Shown: positions 58,201 to 64,000 of the stretch, piece by piece
Numbering within the stretch: position 1 is the stretch's first letter
Layout of the letters: each line of letters begins with the position of its first letter
DNA from: Saccopteryx bilineata
Lineage: Eukaryota > Chordata > Mammalia > Chiroptera > Emballonuridae
NCBI RefSeq assembly: GCF_036850765.1
Contig: NC_089493.1
Location: 297,282,349 to 297,346,348 of the forward strand
Length of the DNA: 64,000 nucleotides
Direction: 5' to 3'
The notes under the pieces: generated by a model
What the model was told of the DNA's origin: nothing
Databases searched by the model: none
Seen by the model: the letters and a program-made list of their open reading frames with translations, nothing else
Position numbers and translations under genes: made by a program

Positions 58201-59975
58201 AGTAAACAAATCAATGAACAAAATTAGCACTTCACCAATGAGATGGAAACTTAAAAAACAAACAGAGAAGAAGCTTTCAATATATGAGTTGTAAAATGAG
58301 TTAGCAAGTTTAGCTACTAAAACAGGCCAGATAGAGGCAAGAATCAGGGACATTAAAGACATTGTTAGTTAAAAATGCTACAGAAAGAAAAAGAGAAAGA
58401 CTCACAAATTTAAAGAACTGAGAGAGCTCTACAAGAATTGTATGACTCCATCAGAAAGAGCAATATAACAATAATGGGAATATCAGAAGAAGAGGAGAGA
58501 GAGAAGGGAACGGAGAGCCTATTCAAAGAAGTAATTGATGAGAACTTCCCAAGCCAATGGAAAGACTTAGATCCTCGAATCCAAGAAACAAACAGAATGC
58601 CGAGTTACCTCAACCCAAACAGACCCATCCCAAGGCACATCCTAATTAAATTGTCAAAAATCAGTAACGAAGAAAGAATCCTCAAGCAGCTAGGGAAAAG
58701 AAGAACATAACATATAAAGGAAGGTCCATCAGGCTATCATCAGACTTCTCAGCATAAACTCTACAAGCCAGCAGAGAGCGGACTCAAACATTCAAAGTAT
58801 TGAAAGAGAGGAATTACCAGCCAAGAACACTATATCCATCAGTGTTATCCTTCAAATATGAAGGAGAAATAAAAACTTTTGCAGACATGAAGAGGCTGAG
58901 GGAATATATTACCAGAAAACCCCCACTGCAGGAAATATTCAAGGGGGTTATTAAACCAGAAACAAAGAACAACAACAACAAAAAAAATCAAAACTATTAG
59001 TCAAACTCCAGCAAGGAGTTCTATTGTGACAAGGAGTCACAATAAAAACAAGGATAATCTGTGACAACAACAACAAAAGGGGAGAGGATAAACATCTGTA
59101 GCAGCAAAGGAGGGTGGAGTGCAGAAGCACTCATACAGCAAAGGACTCTAGTGCATATGAAAATATTTCTCTTATAAATTAATGGTAACCACCCAAGCAT
59201 GGTACAACCTATGTAAATCAGTCAATGTAATACACCACATTAACAAAACAAAGGGGAAAAATATGATTCTATAAATAGTGCCGAAAATGCATTTGATAAG
59301 ATACAACATCCATTTATGTTTGACGCACTCAATAAAATAAATATAAAAAGAAAGTGCCTCAACATAATACAGGCCACATAGGATACATGATCAGCCATTA
59401 CTATACTAAATGGTGAACAAATAAAGGTTTTTCCTCTAAAATCAAGGACAAGACAAGGCTGCCCACTCTTTCCTTTCTTATTTAACGTAGTTCTGAAAAT
59501 TTTTACCAGAGCAATCAGGCAAGAGAAGGAAATAAAAGGCATACATATTGGGAAATAAGAAGTAAGTCATTACTTTTTTCGATGAAAATATCCCGTATAT
59601 ACAGAACCCAAAAGACAACTCTAAAAAACTATTAGAAACAAACCAATACAGTAAAGACACAGTATACAAAATCAATATACAAGTCTATTGCTTTTATATA
59701 TACCAATGATGAAACTTCAGAAAATAAACTCAGAAGTACAATTCCTTTTACAATTGCAACAACAAAATAAATTACCTAAGAACAATATTAACAAAGAATG
59801 TAAAGACCTATATACTGAAAACTACAAAGCATTATTGAGAGAAATTTTAAAAGACACAAAAAATGGGACAATATTCCATGTTTATGAATTAGAAGAATCA
59901 ACATAGTTAAAATGGCTATATTACCTACAGCAATCTATAAATGTAATGCAATCCCAATTAAAATTCTAATGTCAT

Positions 59976-60370
59976 TTTTTTTTTTTTCCATTTTTCTGAA
60001 GCTGGAAACAGGGAGAGACAGTCAGACAGACTCCCGCATGCGCCCGACCGGGATCCACCCGGCACGCCCACCAGGGGCGACGCTCTGCCCACCAGGGGGC
60101 GATGCTCTGCCCATCCTGGGCGTCGCCATATTGCGACCAGAGCCACTCTAGCGCCTGAGGCAGAGGCCACAGAGCCATCCCCAGCGCCCGGGCCATCTTT
60201 GCTCCAATGGAGCCTTGGCTGCGGGAGGGGAAGAGAGAGACAGAGAGGAAAGCGCGGTGGAGGGGTGGAGAAGCAAATGGGTGCTTCTCCTGTGTGCCCT
60301 GGCCGGGAATCGAACCCGGGTCCTCCGCACGCTAGGCCGACGCTCTACCGCTGAGCCAACCGGCCAGGGC
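59976..60370 (-). mobile_element. tRNA-derived SINE, family A, nested in LINE-1
   Basis: Flanked by TCTAATGTCATTTTT on both sides. Confidence 0.96.
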
Positions 60371-61086
60371 TCTAATGTCATTTTTAAAGAACTAGAACAA
60401 AAATCACCAGGTTGGTAGGGAACCATAAAAAGCCCTGCATAGCCAAAGCAATCCTGAGAAAAAGAATGAAGCCAGAGGTATCACACCATCTGACTTCAAA
60501 CTATACTACAGAGCCATGATAATCAAAACAGCGTGGTATTGGCAGAAAAACAGACACTCAGACCAATGGAACAGAATTGAGAGCCCAGAGATAAAACCAC
60601 ATATATATGGACAATATGATAAAGGAGCCAAAAACACACAATGGAGAAAAGAAAACCTCTTCAGTAAAGGGTACTGGGAAAATTGGAAAGCACATGCAAA
60701 AGAATGAAACTTGACTACAGTTTGTCCCCCTGCAAAAAAACTAATTCCAATGGATCAAAGACCTAAATATAAGATCTGAAACAATAAATTACATAGAAGA
60801 AAACATAGCCACTAAACTCATGGACCTTGGCCATAGAGAACGTTTTATGAATTTGACCCCAAAGGCAAGGGAAGTAAAGGAAAAAATAAAGAAACGGGAC
60901 TATATTAAACTAAAAGTCTCTGCACAGCAAAAGAAACCAAGGACAAAACAAAAAAGCAGCCAACACAGTGGGAGATGATATTTGCAAAATACAGCTTTAA
61001 TAAGGGTTTAGTGTCCAAAATATAAATATATAAAGAACTCACAAAGCTCATTAACAAACAAGCAAACAATCTATGTAATTGAAAAT

Positions 61087-61455
61087 TGGCCCTGGCTGGT
61101 TGGCTCAGTGGTAGAGCATCGGCCCAGTGTGTGGAAGTCCTGGGTTCGATTCCCGGCCAGGGCACACAGGAGAAGCACCCATCTGCTTCTCCACCCCTCC
61201 CCCTCTCCTTCCTCTCTGTCTCTCTCTTCCCCTCCCGCAGCCAAGGCTCCATGGGAGCAAAGTTGGCCCGGGCGCTGAGGATGGCTCTGTGGCCTCTGCC
61301 TCAGGCGCTAGAATGACTCTGGTTGCAGCAAAGCAACACTCCAGATGGGCAGAGCATCGCCCCCTGGTGGGCATGCCGGGTGGATCCTGGTTGGGTGCAT
61401 GTGGGAGTCTGTCTGACTGCCTCCCTGCTTCTAGCTTCAGAAAAATATCCCCCCC
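61087..61455 (+). mobile_element. tRNA-derived SINE, family A, nested in LINE-1
   Basis: Full-length plus-strand copy inside L1 ORF2; the tail has become a short C run (ATCCCCCCCTC), and the L1 shows sequence loss at this side. Confidence 0.92.
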
Positions 61456-62239
61456 TCAATGGGGAGAGGACCTGAACAGATACTTCTCCCAAATGCTCAT
61501 CTTCACTAGCTATTAGAGAAATGTGAATCAAGGCGGCTATAATGAAATGCCATCTGAGCCTTTTGATTGGCTGTTATCAGCAATACAGGTAATAACAAGT
61601 GTTGGAGAGGCTGTGGAGAAAAAGGAACCCTCACTCACTGCTGGTGGGAATGTGAACTGTACACTTATTATGGAAGACCACACGGTGGTTCCTCTGGAAA
61701 TTAAGACTAGAGCTACCATATGACCCGGCAATCCCTCTAATCAGTATCAACTTAAAATACTGGAAAACATTAACATGCAAGGACACACGTGTCCCCATGT
61801 TCATCACAGCATTACTCACAGTGGCCAAGACATGGAAACAATAAAGATGTACCTAGGTATAGTATTGGAAAAAGAAGAAGTACATATATACAATGGAATA
61901 CTGGTCAGCCATAAAAATGATAATATATTGTCGTTTATGACAACATGGATGGAGCTTGAGAATATTATGCTAAGTAAAATAAGTTAACCAGAAAAATCTA
62001 AGAACTGTATGATTTCATATTTAGGTGAAATATAAAACTGAGACCCATAGACAAAAGTGAAGGAGGTGGGTGGGCAGAAGGGATTACAGGGGTCAAATAA
62101 CAGTGAGGAAAATGATTTGACTTTGGGTGATGGGCACATAACCCAATGAAAAGTCAAATACTACAGAGACGTTTACCCAAAACCTATGTGTTCTTGTGGA
62201 CCAAAGTCACCCCATTAAATTTAATTTCTAAATAAAAAA

Positions 62240-63232
62240 ATGCAAAAGCACATATAGATGGTCAACAGACATATGAAAATATTTTCAGCGTCACTAATTA
62301 TCAAGGAGATGCACATTGAAAGTACAATGTATCATCCAATAAGTTAAACAAACAATGATGAGTCTTCTGAAAAAGAAGAACACACAATGTAGTGTCCCCT
62401 ACCACACAGCAGAATGGTGATCATCATTAAATGAACAGACAAGAAGTGTTGGCGAGGATGTGGAGAAAAGGGAAATTTTGCACGCTGTTGGTGGGAATGC
62501 AGAATGAGGCAGCCTCTGTGGAAAGCAGTATGGAGTTACCGCAAAAAAATAAGAAATGGAGCTTCCTTTTGATCCAGTGATCTCATTCCTGAGAATATAT
62601 CCTAAGAATCTCAAAAACACGGATTCCAAAGCGTATGTGCATCCCTATGTTCATTGCAGCATTATTTCCAGTACCAAGACCTAGAATCAGCCACGTGCTC
62701 ACCTGTAGTAAGTGGATTAAACAAGCTCTAGTACACTTACACAATGGAACACTACTCATCCATGAAAGAGAAAAAGAATCTTACCTTTCGCAACAGCGTG
62801 GATGGAACTGAAGAGTATCACACGACGTGAAATAAGCCAGTCAGACAAAGACAAGCATCATATGATCTCACGTACATGTGACATCTAATGAAAATACAAA
62901 TTAATGGATGAAATAGAAACAGAGGAATGGACACAGGGAACAGACTGACAGCTGTCCGAGAGGAGGAAAGAGTGAACTGGATAAAAGAAGTGAAGGAATC
63001 AGCCCCAAAACCACACACATAACACACAGACGCACAAAATTGCGGTGATGTCTGGAGAGAGGGGCGGGCTGAATGGCGGTGGGCAGAGGGGGTTGTGGGG
63101 ATGGGGAGGGACGCTGCTGGGCAGCGGGTGCACGCTGCAGTGAACTGATGGTGGTCTGTTGAGTTTCGCACTTGAAACCTGTATTGTTTTGTGAGTAAAT
63201 GTCATCCCAATAAATTCAGTAAAAAAGTACAT
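62240..63232 (+). mobile_element. LINE-1 3' end, separate copy
   Basis: A second plus-strand L1 end beginning within the last part of ORF2 (GTTGGCGAGGATGTGGAGAA) and ending TCATCCCAATAAATTCAGTA; belongs to another subfamily than the one to its left. Confidence 0.85.
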
Positions 63233-63234
63233 GG

Positions 63235-64000
63235 TGCTAGGAAAGCCCCATGAAAAGAATAAAACTAGACTTCTGTTTATCTCCATATCCAAAAATCAAC
63301 TCAAAATGTATTAAAAGACCTAAATATAAGATCTGAAACAAGAAATTACACAGAAGAAAAATAAGTACTAAACTTATGAATCTTGGCCTTAGAGGGGACT
63401 ATAGAATTTGACCCCAAAGGCAAGGAAAGTAAAGGCAAAAATAAATGAATGGGACTGTATCAAACTAAAAAGCTTCTGCACACAATAAATCTGTCAACAA
63501 AACAAAAGGTACCCAACCAAATACAAGAAGACATTTGCAAACAACAAGTCTGACAATGTGTTAATAACCAGGATATATAAAGAGCTCATACAACTCAACA
63601 CTAAAAGAATCAAATAATCCAATTAAAAAATAGGTGAAGACCTGAACAGACACTTCTCCTGAGAAGACATACAAATGGCCAACAGAGATATAAAAAGATG
63701 TTCAACTTCACTGGCTACTAAAGAAATGCAAATCAAAACTACAATGAGATACCACCTCACACCTGATAGAATGAATGGCTGTTATCAACAAGACAGGTAA
63801 AAACAAGTGTTGGAGAGGCTGTGAAGAAAAAGGAACCCTCATTCACTGTGGCTGGGAATGTAAACTGGTACAGCCACTATAGAAAACAGAATGCAGGTTT
63901 TTCAAACAATTAAGAATAGAGTTACCATATAACCCAGCAATCTCTCTTCTGGATATCTACCCCAAAATTTGAAAACATTTATTCACAAAGATTTATGCAC
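63235..64000 (+). mobile_element. LINE-1 ORF2 part, continues past the window
   Basis: Starts in the ORF2 stretch AGAATAAAACTAGACTTCTG and runs to the zinc-knuckle-like part near 63.8 kb; cut by the window end. Confidence 0.88.

Larger units (their letters stand above)
57960..62235 (+). mobile_element. LINE-1 with internal deletion, head to head with its neighbour
   Basis: ORF1 begins near 58.03 kb (MATQDRDV) and continues with MPSYLNPNRPIPRHILIKLS. After about 59.2 kb the sequence jumps to the RT part of ORF2 (complete endonuclease missing) and runs to the 3' end CACCCCATTAAATTTAATTT. Two SINEs are nested in it. Confidence 0.88.

Overview
This window looks like non-coding-rich mammalian nuclear DNA. 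The carrier is most likely a bat: it holds well over twenty tRNA-derived SINEs of the type whose head reads GCCCTGGCCGGTTGGCTCAG (VES/Rhin-like), two further tRNA-SINE families that I associate with bats, many LINE-1 copies, and a SPIN-like hAT miniature element. A rhinolophoid bat is my best guess for the lineage, but that rests on memory of SINE consensus sequences and is not proven here.

The only host gene I can support runs right to left on the minus strand and enters and leaves the window unfinished. It is an ABCA-subfamily full transporter of the ABCA3 clade, most like the ABCA14/15/16/17 group. I found thirteen exons, from the end of the first nucleotide-binding domain (49.2 kb), through the regulatory linker (42.7 and 38.8 kb), the second transmembrane domain (34.7, 30.7, 30.3, 22.1, 18.4 and 12.3 kb) and the linker (3.85 kb), to the second nucleotide-binding domain (3.45, 1.3 and 0.2 kb). 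Splice sites and intron phases agree at every junction except one: a short exon expected between 22.0 and 18.5 kb was not found. The second nucleotide-binding domain keeps Walker A, Q-loop, Walker B, D-loop and H-loop, but its ABC signature is replaced (S-G-G positions read R-K-E).

The introns are filled with repeats. 1-15 kb: SINEs, old antisense LINE-1, a 1.66 kb GGGTGATGGGTGGT minisatellite, and a SINE whose core is amplified fourfold. 15-29 kb: a LINE-1 3' part, a 1.1 kb GAGT/GAGG minisatellite, a 39-bp array, a GC-rich block beside an exon, a 168-bp array and another LINE-1. 29-42 kb: paired SINEs at one site, nested LINE-1s and an almost complete Tigger DNA transposon with TA duplication. 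42-50 kb: SINEs and an antisense LINE-1 in which a ~50-bp piece expanded into about thirteen copies. 50-64 kb: no exon seen; two LINE-1s head to head around 57.9 kb, one carrying a SINE and the hAT element, then more LINE-1 ends.

I see no convincing new cellular system. The points most worth a second look are the transporter's altered signature motif, its missing exon, the hAT and Tigger elements, and the tandem arrays grown out of dispersed repeats.
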